Positions 25,805 to 35,300 of a DNA stretch of 64,000 nucleotides are shown one piece after another. Both the position numbers and the translations under genes were made by a program. The stretch is from Pedobacter nyackensis (GTDB lineage Bacteria > Bacteroidota > Bacteroidia > Sphingobacteriales > Sphingobacteriaceae), in contig NZ_FWYB01000003.1 of assembly GCF_900176505.1 (NCBI RefSeq), forward strand, positions 62,001 to 126,000, written 5' to 3'. Within the stretch, counting starts at the first letter, position 1, and each line of letters starts with the position of its first letter. A model generated the notes under the pieces. It had not been told where the DNA came from and did no database searches. It worked only from the letters and a program-made list of their open reading frames with translations.

Positions 25805-26704
25805 ATGAATGTTTTAATTACTGGATCTACAGGATTCGTTGGAAGAAATCTTCTTGGTTATTTAGCTCTCATTAATGGAATAAATATCAAAAGATTAGAT
25901 CTTAGAAAGGTGAATTGGGAAATAGCTGATGCAAAAGCAATTATCCATCTTGCCGGTAAAGCACACGATTTAAAAAAAACAGCTAATCCTGATGAATACT
26001 ATCAGGTCAATTTCGAATTAACTAAAAAGTTGTATGATGCTTTTTTAGATTCTGATACTGAGAAATTTATTTTTATCAGCTCAGTAAAGGCTGCTGCTGA
26101 TGTCGCTAAGGATGTTTTAACCGAAGAAATTATACCTAATCCCCAAACTCATTATGGTAAATCCAAATTGATGGCGGAGGAATACATCCAAAATCAGCCC
26201 TTACCGGCAGGTAAAACCTATTACATTTTAAGGCCTTGTATGATTCATGGCCCTGGTAATAAAGGGAATCTTAACCTTTTGTACAAATTTGTGCAAAAAG
26301 GAATTCCCTATCCACTAGCTGCTTTTCAGAACAGACGTTCATTTTTAAGTGTAAAGAACCTGTGTTTTGTAATTAAAACCATGCTGGAGAAGGAAATTCC
26401 TTTTGGTATTTACAATGTAGCCGATGATGAAGCTTTGTCAACTAATGAGGTGGTATCGATACTGGCACAATCAATGGATAAAAGACCTAAGCTTTGGGCA
26501 GTTCCATCAAAATGGATTCAGTTTGTAGCCAAGATTGGCGATAAAATTAAACTTCCTCTGAATACAGAACGCTTAAATAAGCTGACTGAAAATTATGTGG
26601 TAAGTAACGCTAAGATGCATCATGCTTTAGGGGAAGGAATGCCGTTAAGTGCTCAGGAGGGTTTGAAAATTACAGCTTCTTCATTTGGAAAACTAAAACT
26701 ATAG
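25805..26704 (+). CDS. NAD-dependent sugar-nucleotide epimerase/reductase (WbpV-like)
   Basis: A 299-residue SDR. MNVLITGSTGFVGRNLLGYL is the NAD-binding N-terminus, FISSVKA and HYGKSKLMAEE give the Ser and Tyr-x3-Lys catalytic residues, and the C-terminus ends AQEGLKITASSFGKLKL. It matches the class that sits with wbpL and wbpM and reduces or epimerises the UDP-4-keto-6-deoxy-HexNAc made by WbpM, giving UDP-QuiNAc or UDP-FucNAc. Which epimer is made cannot be told. The relic at 24782-24916 comes from a homologue of this gene. Confidence 0.82.
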   Translation: MNVLITGSTGFVGRNLLGYLALINGINIKRLDLRKVNWEIADAKAIIHLAGKAHDLKKTANPDEYYQVNFELTKKLYDAFLDSDTEKFIFISSVKAAADVAKDVLTEEIIPNPQTHYGKSKLMAEEYIQNQPLPAGKTYYILRPCMIHGPGNKGNLNLLYKFVQKGIPYPLAAFQNRRSFLSVKNLCFVIKTMLEKEIPFGIYNVADDEALSTNEVVSILAQSMDKRPKLWAVPSKWIQFVAKIGDKIKLPLNTERLNKLTENYVVSNAKMHHALGEGMPLSAQEGLKITASSFGKLKL

Positions 26705-26757
26705 GGAGTCCATATTTGATTTATAGAATGAATGCGTATAAAAACCAAGATTAGGTT

Positions 26758-26765
26758 TACCTTTG
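26758..26765 (+). promoter_or_regulatory. Candidate -7 promoter box before wbpL
   Basis: TACCTTTG matches the Bacteroidota -7 consensus TAnnTTTG exactly and lies 23 bases before the wbpL ATG in an 84-base gap. No good TTTG -33 box is present at the usual 19-21 base spacing, so this is a weak call. It would give wbpL and wbpM a promoter separate from the genes upstream. Confidence 0.35.
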
Positions 26766-26788
26766 AACCCAAAATCTCATAAAATAGA

Positions 26789-27733
26789 ATGCTTTATTTA
26801 ATATTAATCGCCTTAATGTTTATTGTAATGGTGCTGTATTTCAAAATCGCAGATCATTACAACATCATTGATCACCCCAATGAAAGAAGTTCCCATACGG
26901 AAATTACGATCCGTGGAGGGGGAATCATATATCTTTTTGCTGCACTTGCAGCGCTAGTACTTCATACTGAATTCTGGTTGCCGGTTCTCGGCATGCTCAT
27001 TATTGGAGTTATTAGTTTTATAGACGATCGTATTTCCCTGTCTAATAAAATCAGGTTGTTTTTTCATTTGGCCGCAGTTACCCTGCTTTTTATCTTTCTA
27101 AATGTGTTCCAGCTTTTTCCAATATGGTTGAGCATTATCCTTTACGTCTTTGTAATAGGAATCATCAATGCTTATAATTTTATGGATGGGATTAATGGCA
27201 TTACCGGTATATATAGTCTGGTGGTGCTTGGGGGATTACAGTATGTAAATTATAACATTACCGAATTTATTGAGCCCGATATGATTTGGATGCCGATTAT
27301 GGCTAGCCTGGTGTTTTTGTTTTTTAATTTCCGTAAAAAAGCGAAATGCTTCGCGGGAGATGTAGGAAGTGTAACCATCGCATTTTGGATCATATTCCTG
27401 CTGCTAAAATTGATGATACAAACAGGAAATTATGCCTATATCTTATTCCTAGCTGTATATGGTGTTGACGCTATTTTTACAATCATACATCGATTGATGC
27501 TCAAAGAGAACATTTTTGAAGCGCACAGGCTACATTTCTATCAGATTTTGGCCAATGATCAGAACTGGGAACACATATGGGTTTCGGCTATCTATGCCAT
27601 GATACAATTGCTTATTGTAGCCATTGTTATTTTAGTTCCGTTTAGTTTTGAGCTACTCTTTTTGTTGACGACCCTACCATTAGTACTCGTTTATATTTAT
27701 TTGAAGCCAAAATTGATGTTTAAGATAGATTAA
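26789..27733 (+). CDS. wbpL: Undecaprenyl-phosphate sugar-1-phosphate transferase (WbpL/WecA family)
   Basis: A 314-residue polytopic membrane enzyme of the MraY/WecA superfamily with about ten membrane segments. Key motifs are present: HPNERSSHTEITIRGGGI, FIDDRISLSNKIRLFFH with the Asp pair, NAYNFMDGINGITG, CFAGDVGSV and the C-terminal IHRLMLKENIFEAHRLHFYQ with the histidine cluster. It starts repeat-unit synthesis by moving a sugar-1-phosphate (QuiNAc/FucNAc or HexNAc) from UDP to undecaprenyl phosphate. It lies beside wbpM and the WbpV-like gene, the usual trio. The degenerate relative on the minus strand at 57721-58377 lacks several of these motifs. Confidence 0.92.
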   Translation: MLYLILIALMFIVMVLYFKIADHYNIIDHPNERSSHTEITIRGGGIIYLFAALAALVLHTEFWLPVLGMLIIGVISFIDDRISLSNKIRLFFHLAAVTLLFIFLNVFQLFPIWLSIILYVFVIGIINAYNFMDGINGITGIYSLVVLGGLQYVNYNITEFIEPDMIWMPIMASLVFLFFNFRKKAKCFAGDVGSVTIAFWIIFLLLKLMIQTGNYAYILFLAVYGVDAIFTIIHRLMLKENIFEAHRLHFYQILANDQNWEHIWVSAIYAMIQLLIVAIVILVPFSFELLFLLTTLPLVLVYIYLKPKLMFKID

Positions 27734-27830
27734 GAGCGAAAACCACGATTATTAAATTTTACCCAATACTAGGGATTCAATTTTGGTTTAATTATTGTTA
27801 GTTTTGCCAAGGTCATTTTACTGAAGGAGT

Positions 27831-29783
27831 ATGTTTACAAAACTACAAATTGTATCTCGCTGGGTTATTTTTACAATTGATATTTGCTTAAGTATCATAG
27901 CACTGCTATTTGCAGTGATTCTGCAGCGTAATTTTGTAGTCACCGGAATGGATTTTATTGCCTTCTACAAGGCAGTAGTAATGATGGTGGTGATTAACTC
28001 CCTGGTGTTTTTTAGTGTTAAAACCTATGCCGGAATTGTAAGGTACACTTCGGCCCAGGATTCTTTCCGGATCCTGTTTTCGGTAGTGCTGAGTTCATTA
28101 ATTCTCTTTTTTTCACATGCAATTACCATTGTGGTAACCGGCCATCAGGTGATTAGCAGTGTGGTCATCGTGATTTATACTTTATTTAGCTTTCTCTTGC
28201 TTATTACCTATAGGGTAATTGTAAAGTACTTTTTTATGTACATCAAGAATGCCAATCTGGATAAGCGCAGGATCATCATTTATGGAGCCGGTGAAGCAGG
28301 GGTGGCTACAAAAAGAACTTTTGATCATGATGCTAAAGTAAACAAAACCATCATTGCTTATGTGGATGACGACGTCAGAAAAGTGGGTAAAACCATTGAT
28401 GGGGTAAAGATTCTGGATGCGAAAGAACTGGAACATTTAATTGTAAAGCATGAAGTAGATGAGATCATCTTTGCATCTTATACCATTCCTTCAGAACGTA
28501 AGAACCAGATTGTAGACATCTGCCTGGAAAATGAAGTTAAGATTTTAAATATTCCATCCCCTGAAGTTTGGGCAAGAGGAGAGGTAACCACTGCACAAAT
28601 CCAGAACATTAATATTGAAGACCTGCTGAATAGAAAGACCATTGAAATAGACATTGATGCGATTCAAAACCAGTTAAAAGGTAAACGGGTTTTAATAACC
28701 GGCGCTGCAGGCTCTATCGGTAGTGAAATTGTAAGGCAGTTGTTAAAATTTGAAACCGGTCTGATCATCCTTTGCGATCAGAGTGAAACTGCCCTGCACA
28801 ATATTTATCTGGAATTAGAAGCAAATCATGTCAATACCAATTTTCATGCCTTTATAGGTGATGTGAAAGATATGAAACGTATGCAGCATTTATTTGAGAC
28901 TTATAAGCCTCACTACGTGTATCACGCCGCTGCATATAAACATGTGCCTTTGATGGAAGATAATCCGGCAGAAGCCATTAAAACGAATGTGATGGGTACT
29001 AAAACCATTGCCGATCTATCCGTTAAGCACGGTGTACAAAAGTTTGTAATGATCTCTACCGATAAAGCGGTAAACCCAACCAATGTGATGGGCGCGTCGA
29101 AAAGAATTGCTGAGATTTATGTGCAATCTTTAAACCGATCATTGAATACGCCTGATTTTATCTTTTCTAATGGCCTGAGTTATTTAAATGATGGGAACGT
29201 TAAGGCGGTTACCAAATTTATCACCACGCGTTTTGGTAATGTATTGGGCTCAAATGGTTCGGTAATCCCACGCTTTAAACAGCAGATAGAAAATGGTGGA
29301 CCTGTTACCGTAACGCATCCTGAAATTACCCGTTATTTTATGACCATCCCGGAAGCTTGTCGATTGGTACTGGAAGCAGGTTGTATGGGTAAAGGTGGCG
29401 AGATTTACGTATTTGATATGGGTAAATCGGTAAAGATTGTAGAGTTGGCCAGGAAAATGATCCGTTTGGCAGGTTTGGTGCCGAATCAGGATATAAAAAT
29501 AACTTACTCTGGTTTAAGACCGGGTGAGAAACTATTTGAAGAATTGTTAAATGATAGTGAGAGCACCATGCCTACGCATCATGAGAAGATCATGATTGGC
29601 CAGGTGCGTGAATATATTTTTGATGATGTGGAAACTCAGATTTATCAATTGTTACAACATGCCGTTTCGAACAATACAAGGCAGGTGGTAAAACAGATGA
29701 AGTTAATCGTTCCTGAGTTCCTGAGTAAAAACTCTGTATTTGAGGAATTAGACGCCCAGATAGAGGTTGAAGAAAAACCCTGA
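27831..29783 (+). CDS. wbpM: UDP-GlcNAc 4,6-dehydratase, membrane-bound (WbpM/CapD family)
   Basis: A 650-residue protein: four N-terminal membrane segments (about residues 10-130), a CoA-binding-like Rossmann domain (IIYGAGEAGVATKRTF near residue 151), then the SDR dehydratase domain (LITGAAGSIGSEIVRQLL near residue 288). The catalytic segment STDKAVNPTNVMGASKR has Met in place of the usual Tyr, which is the Ser-Met-Lys arrangement known for long WbpM-type dehydratases. It converts UDP-GlcNAc to the 4-keto-6-deoxy intermediate for QuiNAc/FucNAc. It follows wbpL by 97 bases, which contain a TAGTTTTG box at 27799-27806 but no well-spaced partner, and precedes the Wzi-like gene by two. Confidence 0.93.
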   Translation: MFTKLQIVSRWVIFTIDICLSIIALLFAVILQRNFVVTGMDFIAFYKAVVMMVVINSLVFFSVKTYAGIVRYTSAQDSFRILFSVVLSSLILFFSHAITIVVTGHQVISSVVIVIYTLFSFLLLITYRVIVKYFFMYIKNANLDKRRIIIYGAGEAGVATKRTFDHDAKVNKTIIAYVDDDVRKVGKTIDGVKILDAKELEHLIVKHEVDEIIFASYTIPSERKNQIVDICLENEVKILNIPSPEVWARGEVTTAQIQNINIEDLLNRKTIEIDIDAIQNQLKGKRVLITGAAGSIGSEIVRQLLKFETGLIILCDQSETALHNIYLELEANHVNTNFHAFIGDVKDMKRMQHLFETYKPHYVYHAAAYKHVPLMEDNPAEAIKTNVMGTKTIADLSVKHGVQKFVMISTDKAVNPTNVMGASKRIAEIYVQSLNRSLNTPDFIFSNGLSYLNDGNVKAVTKFITTRFGNVLGSNGSVIPRFKQQIENGGPVTVTHPEITRYFMTIPEACRLVLEAGCMGKGGEIYVFDMGKSVKIVELARKMIRLAGLVPNQDIKITYSGLRPGEKLFEELLNDSESTMPTHHEKIMIGQVREYIFDDVETQIYQLLQHAVSNNTRQVVKQMKLIVPEFLSKNSVFEELDAQIEVEEKP

Positions 29784-29785
29784 AA

Positions 29786-31393
29786 ATGAAGAAAATCCTT
29801 ATGATGGGTGTGCTGGCTTTAGCATTCAATAGCCTAAAAGCGCAGACACCTAATGTAAACATACCCTACTCTTACCAATTTTATCAGAAGCTGAATAAAT
29901 CAGTATATGATGTAAACAGTCGCTCGCACTCTGCGATTAAGAGTTTTTATGCTGATGATTCTTTACTAGTCAATCGTTATGAAGGCTTAATGCAAATGGG
30001 CGTTGATTCCTTAAACAAACGTTCATGGGTTCGCAGAAAATTAACAGAAGAACATTTGTTTAATTTTAAAGGTGAGGATTATACGGTGTATGCTGATTTT
30101 CTTCCCGATTTTCAAATTGGTCGTGATTTTAAGAACAGCAGCACGACCTGGAAAAATACCAGGGGCTTCCAGATTGGTGGTACGGTAGGAGAGAAGTTCT
30201 CTTTTTATACCAATGGTTTTGAAAACCAGGGCGTATTTGCCAACTACTTAACTGATTTTATCAATACCAATCAGGTGGTGCCAGGTGAGATGAGTGGTAA
30301 GTTTGGTAAAGAGACCAAAGACTGGTCATACGTTACTGCTTTATTATCTTATACGCCTAATAAGCATTTAAACATCGCATTAGGTTACGATAAGAATTTC
30401 ATAGGTGATGGTTACCGTTCTATGTTATTATCTGATGTAGCGGCTAATTATTCCTTTTTAAGGGTAAGAGCTAGCTTAGGTAATGTACAATACCAAACCA
30501 TATTTGGTTACATGCTGGATCCGGGAGCAGAAAAGCTAACCACCGACAGGCGTTTAGGCGATAGAGGTAAATGGGCTGCCATGCATTATGTGGATTGGAA
30601 TGCGACCAAGCGTTTCTCTATCGGGTTTTTCCAGGCGGTAACCTGGGCTGATGCTGAACCAGAAGGTAAGCGTGGTTTTGATTTCAACTATGTACACCCT
30701 TTCATTTTCTTAAGGCCTGTTGAAGGAGCTAATGTGAATTCTCCAGATAAAATGCGTTTGGGTATCAACACCAAATATGAGATTCTGGATAAAACCACTT
30801 TGTATGGTCAGTTCATGATCGATGAGTTTACAGCAAAAGAGTTTTTTAGCAATAAAGGTTATTGGGCCAATAAATGGGCTTTACAAGTAGGGCTTAGAGG
30901 CGCGGATCTATTTAAAATAGAAAATTTGAATTACCTGGCAGAGTTTAATACCGCCCGTCCCTATACTTATGCGCATTTTGAACGTATATCTAACTATGCC
31001 GCGATGAACCAGCCCTTAGCTCATCCGCTTGGTGCGAACTTTAGAGAGGTGCTGGGGATGTTGAATTACAGTTATAAAAGGTTTGATCTGCAAGGTCAAC
31101 TGATGTATGCCAGGTATGGACTGGATCCTGATGGTGCGAATTACGGAAAGGATATTTTTAAAGATTACGATACAAGATCAGTAGAGTATGGTAGCCATGT
31201 TGGTCAGGGTATAAAAACTGATCTTTACTTTGCAGAAGGTCGTGCTTCTTATCTGCTCAATCCAAAATATAACTTACGCCTGGAACTTGGCGGGGTGCTA
31301 AGACGAGAGGTTAATGGTGTTAAAAATACCAACACAGCCTTGTTTACTTTCGGCTTGCGCAGTACGTTTAGAAACTTGTATCAGGATTTTTAG
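29786..31393 (+). CDS. Outer-membrane capsule assembly Wzi/RemB-like beta-barrel protein
   Basis: A 535-residue exported protein with a signal peptide (MKKILMMGVLALAFNSLKAQ) and many alternating aromatic beta strands ending GLRSTFRNLYQDF, a C-terminal Phe as expected for an outer-membrane barrel. Sequence blocks such as YADFLPDFQIGRDF and NIALGYDKNFIGDGYRSMLL match the Bacteroidota capsule-assembly Wzi family, which includes the F. johnsoniae motility-associated RemB. In E. coli Wzi anchors capsule to the cell surface. Here it follows wbpM by two bases and closes the polysaccharide locus, suggesting that the polymer, or part of it, is surface-anchored. 77 bases follow before the sialic-acid regulator. 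Confidence 0.82.
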   Translation: MKKILMMGVLALAFNSLKAQTPNVNIPYSYQFYQKLNKSVYDVNSRSHSAIKSFYADDSLLVNRYEGLMQMGVDSLNKRSWVRRKLTEEHLFNFKGEDYTVYADFLPDFQIGRDFKNSSTTWKNTRGFQIGGTVGEKFSFYTNGFENQGVFANYLTDFINTNQVVPGEMSGKFGKETKDWSYVTALLSYTPNKHLNIALGYDKNFIGDGYRSMLLSDVAANYSFLRVRASLGNVQYQTIFGYMLDPGAEKLTTDRRLGDRGKWAAMHYVDWNATKRFSIGFFQAVTWADAEPEGKRGFDFNYVHPFIFLRPVEGANVNSPDKMRLGINTKYEILDKTTLYGQFMIDEFTAKEFFSNKGYWANKWALQVGLRGADLFKIENLNYLAEFNTARPYTYAHFERISNYAAMNQPLAHPLGANFREVLGMLNYSYKRFDLQGQLMYARYGLDPDGANYGKDIFKDYDTRSVEYGSHVGQGIKTDLYFAEGRASYLLNPKYNLRLELGGVLRREVNGVKNTNTALFTFGLRSTFRNLYQDF

Positions 31394-31423
31394 TCTTCTT
31401 TGCTTTTCATAAATATTTTTATA

Positions 31424-31434
31424 TTGTAGTACAT
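31424..31434. promoter_or_regulatory. Operator-like palindrome before the FadR-type regulator
   Basis: TTGTAGTACAT, a near-perfect odd palindrome around GTA-G-TAC. It fits the FadR-subfamily operator form t.GTa.tAC.a closely. It lies 37 bases before the regulator ATG and ten of its eleven bases recur before susC at 32283-32293. A likely autoregulatory site. Confidence 0.6.
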
Positions 31435-31470
31435 ATTAACAAAAAAATATCTCATTTTTGTTGCATCACT

Positions 31471-32175
31471 ATGGCAATAAACGATTTAAGTAAAGACCTT
31501 GCTCCGATATCTTCCAACACAATGGCAGATATTGTAGAGATCAAGCTAAGAGAATATTTGAAAAAGAAGTCCTTCCGTCCGGGGGATGCATTACCTAAGG
31601 AACTGGAACTGGCTGAGGCATTGGGCATCAGCAGAAACGTTTTACGCGAAGCGCTGAGCCGACTAAGGATGCTCGGGATGATTGAGACGAAGAAAAAAAG
31701 AGGGATGATTCTGGCTCGTCCGGATATCCTTGGTTCTTTTGAACGTGTGCTGGATCCCCTGATTATAGATAATAATACCCTGCAGGATATTTTTGAGCTT
31801 CGCCTGGTCCTGGAGATGGGGCTGGCAGATCTGCTGTACATCAGAAAAACAGATAAGGATGTTGAAGAACTGGAGAACATTGCAAAGAAAGAAGCAAAAC
31901 TGGATGAGTCCTTCCGCATTAAAAGTGAGATTGCTTTTCATGGTAAACTTTATGACATGACTGGCAATGATACCTTGAAAAGATTTCAGATTATGCTCAT
32001 GCCTATTTTTGACTATGTGCTTACCCAGGAGAAGAAACCAATCAGAGGGAAAGTGAACCATATGGATCTGGTTCAAATTTTAAAAACCGGCACAAAAGAA
32101 GATTTTAAAATCGGAATGCAGGCACACCTGCAACCACATTTCGACAGAATAAATAAAATAAAAACCAATAAGTAG
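31471..32175 (+). CDS. FadR/GntR-family transcriptional regulator of the sialic-acid locus
   Basis: A 234-residue regulator. Residues about 15-85 form a GntR winged helix (VEIKLREYLKKKSFRPGDAL, then LGISRNVLREALSRLRMLGM as the recognition region). Residues about 100-225 are the all-helical FCD ligand-binding domain (ELRLVLEMGLADLL, EIAFHGKLYDMTGND, MQAHLQPHFDRI with the His residues that usually hold a metal). It lies directly upstream of susC with a terminator between, and shares an operator with it. E. coli NanR is also a FadR-type repressor released by N-acetylneuraminate, so the likely effector is Neu5Ac or ManNAc(-6-P); this is inference. Confidence 0.88.
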   Translation: MAINDLSKDLAPISSNTMADIVEIKLREYLKKKSFRPGDALPKELELAEALGISRNVLREALSRLRMLGMIETKKKRGMILARPDILGSFERVLDPLIIDNNTLQDIFELRLVLEMGLADLLYIRKTDKDVEELENIAKKEAKLDESFRIKSEIAFHGKLYDMTGNDTLKRFQIMLMPIFDYVLTQEKKPIRGKVNHMDLVQILKTGTKEDFKIGMQAHLQPHFDRINKIKTNK

Positions 32176-32193
32176 AAAATATTTTCTTGTTTG

Positions 32194-32217
32194 AAAGCCC
32201 TTTTAAGGGCTTTTTTT
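32194..32217 (+). terminator. Intrinsic terminator after the regulator gene
   Basis: Stem AAAGCCCTT / AAGGGCTTT with a two-base TT between the arms in sequence, followed by a run of T to 32217. It lies 18 bases after the regulator stop, so the regulator and susC are separate transcripts. Confidence 0.85.
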
Positions 32218-32248
32218 GTTTCGTAACAGGATTGTCACCTAAATTTAA

Positions 32249-32280
32249 TTTGTAATTTGATAAAATAGTTCACACATTTG
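32249..32280 (+). promoter_or_regulatory. Candidate promoter of the sialic-acid susC operon
   Basis: A TTTG box (32249-32252), 20 bases, then CACATTTG (32273-32280), seven of eight positions matching the TAnnTTTG -7 consensus. The operator palindrome begins three bases later, where transcription should start, so a bound repressor would block initiation. Confidence 0.55.
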
Positions 32281-32282
32281 AT

Positions 32283-32293
32283 ATGTAGTACAT
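32283..32293. promoter_or_regulatory. Operator-like palindrome before susC
   Basis: ATGTAGTACAT, a perfect palindrome around a central G, 29 bases before the susC ATG and directly downstream of the candidate -7 box. It matches the site before the regulator in ten of eleven bases. Confidence 0.65.
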
Positions 32294-32321
32294 AAATACT
32301 AAACCAAATATCAAATTTTGT

Positions 32322-35300
32322 ATGATGAACAAAAAAAACATGCTTTGGCTGATAGGTATATTTTTACTTTTCGCCTATAGTAGTTATGCCCAAAAACCGG
32401 TTACAATTACTGGTACAGTAACCGGCAATGGTTCGGAAACGCTTCCTGGCGTTGGGGTTAAATTAAAGGGCAGCACCACAGCCTCTACCACAGACGTTAA
32501 TGGGAAATATGTGATTCAGGTTCCGGATGGTAAAGGAACACTGGTTTTTTCCTATATCGGTTATGATACCAAAGAGCAGGCAGTAAACGGTAACACGGTA
32601 TGGAATGTAAACCTGCTGTCGAATGTTAACGCACTGGATGAACTGGTCGTTATCGGCTACGGAGAGCAGTCGAGGACTACCCTGACGACTGCTGTATCCA
32701 AGATTAGTGCGCAGGAATTTAAAAACGCACCGGGAACCAACCCCCTGATGCAGCTGCAAGGAAAGGTAGCCGGACTTTCCCTTCAGATGTCGAACGGACA
32801 GCCTGGGGCAACACCACAGATTTTTATCCGTGGTGGGAGCTCAACTTCTCCTGAAGGTGATACACCACTAATCATCGTAGATGGGATAGTAGGTACATCC
32901 AGAAATATAGTTGACCTTAATCCTGATGACATCGAATCTATGCAGGTGCTTAAAGATGCGGCATCAACAGCAATTTACGGTGCCAGAGCAGCAAATGGAA
33001 TTATCATCGTAAAAACCAAATCCGGCAGACAGGGAGCTACGCAAATAAATTTTAAAGTGTCATCGGGCGTAGATGTTCAGGCAAGCCAATATGATTTTGC
33101 CAGTGCAAGAGACTACGTGTACACCTCCCGCAAAAATATCATGAATTACAATAAGAATAATCCTGATTTTTTCCTTACTGGCGGCCGTTATGGCATGTCG
33201 ACCGGCAACCCCAGGGATTCCAAAAACACATTGGAGTTTTTAGATACTTACATTCAGAATTATGGTCAGGAATATGTATCCTCCTTAATCGCAAATGAAG
33301 GTTGGGAAACCATGACAGATCCTGTGACCAACAAAAAGCTGATTTTTAAGGAAACAAATTACCAGGATGTATTTTTTCAAAATGCCTTAAAAATGCAGTA
33401 CGACCTGAACCTGTCTGGAGGTAATGAAAAAGCTACTTACTACTTTGGTGCAAGTCATTCTGATCAGAAAGGAATAGTGCTGGGCACTGGCTATAAAAAT
33501 TACAATGCTTTATTTAACGGTACTTATAAGCTAAGCAACAAATGGAGTTTAAATGCAAATGTTGCTTACTCCATCAGCGACAACGATTCGCCGACCAGTT
33601 ATTTCAACTCCTTAAGCAGATCTGTCCTGATGCCTTTTACCTACAGGCTAAACTATGAAAGCGGATTACCTGCTCCGGGAGAAGGTATTGCTTCTTTTAG
33701 AAACCGTAATCATGAAGTGTATTATAAGGAAAATAATAACGACATTAAAGTTTACAGAACAACTTTAAGTCTTGGTGCCAAATGGGATATTTTGCCTGGC
33801 TTGAGTTTTGCCCCGACAGCCTTTTTGAATACAAGTGAAGGCATAGAGAATCGTTTTGAAGCCTTTAATGAAATTGTTGGAACCAGGCCGGTGAGTGCCA
33901 ACCATAATTTTTTCAAAAAGATACAATTAGATGGGGTATTGACTTATGATAAAAACTTAACACCAGATCACCACATTAATGCTATCGTTGGTACCAGTTA
34001 CACCAATGACTATACTTATAGCATGTCGGGTTCGGGAAACTCTGCACCTACCGATTATATCCCAACCTTAAATGCAACGGTAGCGACTACACAAAGGGTT
34101 TCCACCACGAAAGTTACTGATGTTGTGGATAGTTATTTTACCAGGCTGACCTATGACTTCAGAAAGAAATATCTGTTTTCGGGTAGCTTAAGGTATGATG
34201 GCTCTTCACGTTTCGCAGATCAACATAAAAGAGGATTTTTTGCTGGTGCTTCGGCCGGATGGAACGCCCATATGGAGGATTTCTGGCAACCCCTGCAACC
34301 TCTTGTGTCTACATTTAAATTGAGATCGAGCTGGGGACAAACCGGAAACGATGCCTTAACTATCGGCGATTCGCAGGGTGCTTATGCGACCGGCTATAAT
34401 TATATGGGACAGGTTGGAATATTAAATACGGTGTTGGCAAATGGCAATCTGGTATGGGAAACTACTTCATCATTTGACGTAGGTGCAGACATGGGTTTGT
34501 TCAACAATAAACTCACCTTAGTGCTCGACTACTATAACAAAACTACATCCGACAGGTTGTTTGCCAAACCGCTGACCGCTACCACTGGTTTTACTTCTAT
34601 AACCAGTAATTATGGCTCCATACGTAACCAGGGCTTTGAACTGGAACTGGCTTTTAACCCGGTTAAAAATCAGAATTTCTCCTGGAATACGGCTTTTAAT
34701 TTCTCTTTTAACAGGGGGACAGCGTTGGAATTGCCGCAGAATGGGGAATATAAAAACAGGATTGGTGGAAATTATGTGTTCGATCCCGCAACGCAAACTT
34801 ACATGAAAGTAGGAGGAGTGGCCGAAAATGAGCCTTATGGTCAGCGCTGGGCCTATAAGTCATTGGGGGTTTATGCAACAGATGCCGATGCAGCTAATGC
34901 ACCTTATGATCAGGAAACAGGCGGGCGACAAAAGTTTGGCGGCGATGCAATATGGGCTGATTTAGATAATAACGGCCGTATTGACAACAATGACATGATT
35001 TTTATGGGGCTGATAAGACCAGACAAAACCGGGGGGATGGTAAACACCTTTAACTATAAGGGACTAAGCATGCGTGTGGTATTGGACTATGCATTTGGTC
35101 ATGTGATTGACAACAACTTCAGGGCTAAAACTAACGGTAGTGCCCGGAATAACAACATGATGCTGAAAGATGCACTGGGACCTGATGCTTGGAAAGAACA
35201 AGGTGATGTGGCAACGATACCTAGATATACGGTACAGAGTGATGTGGATTATAATTTCAGGAACCATTTGCGCTTCTCCAATTCAATAGGTAACGACGCT

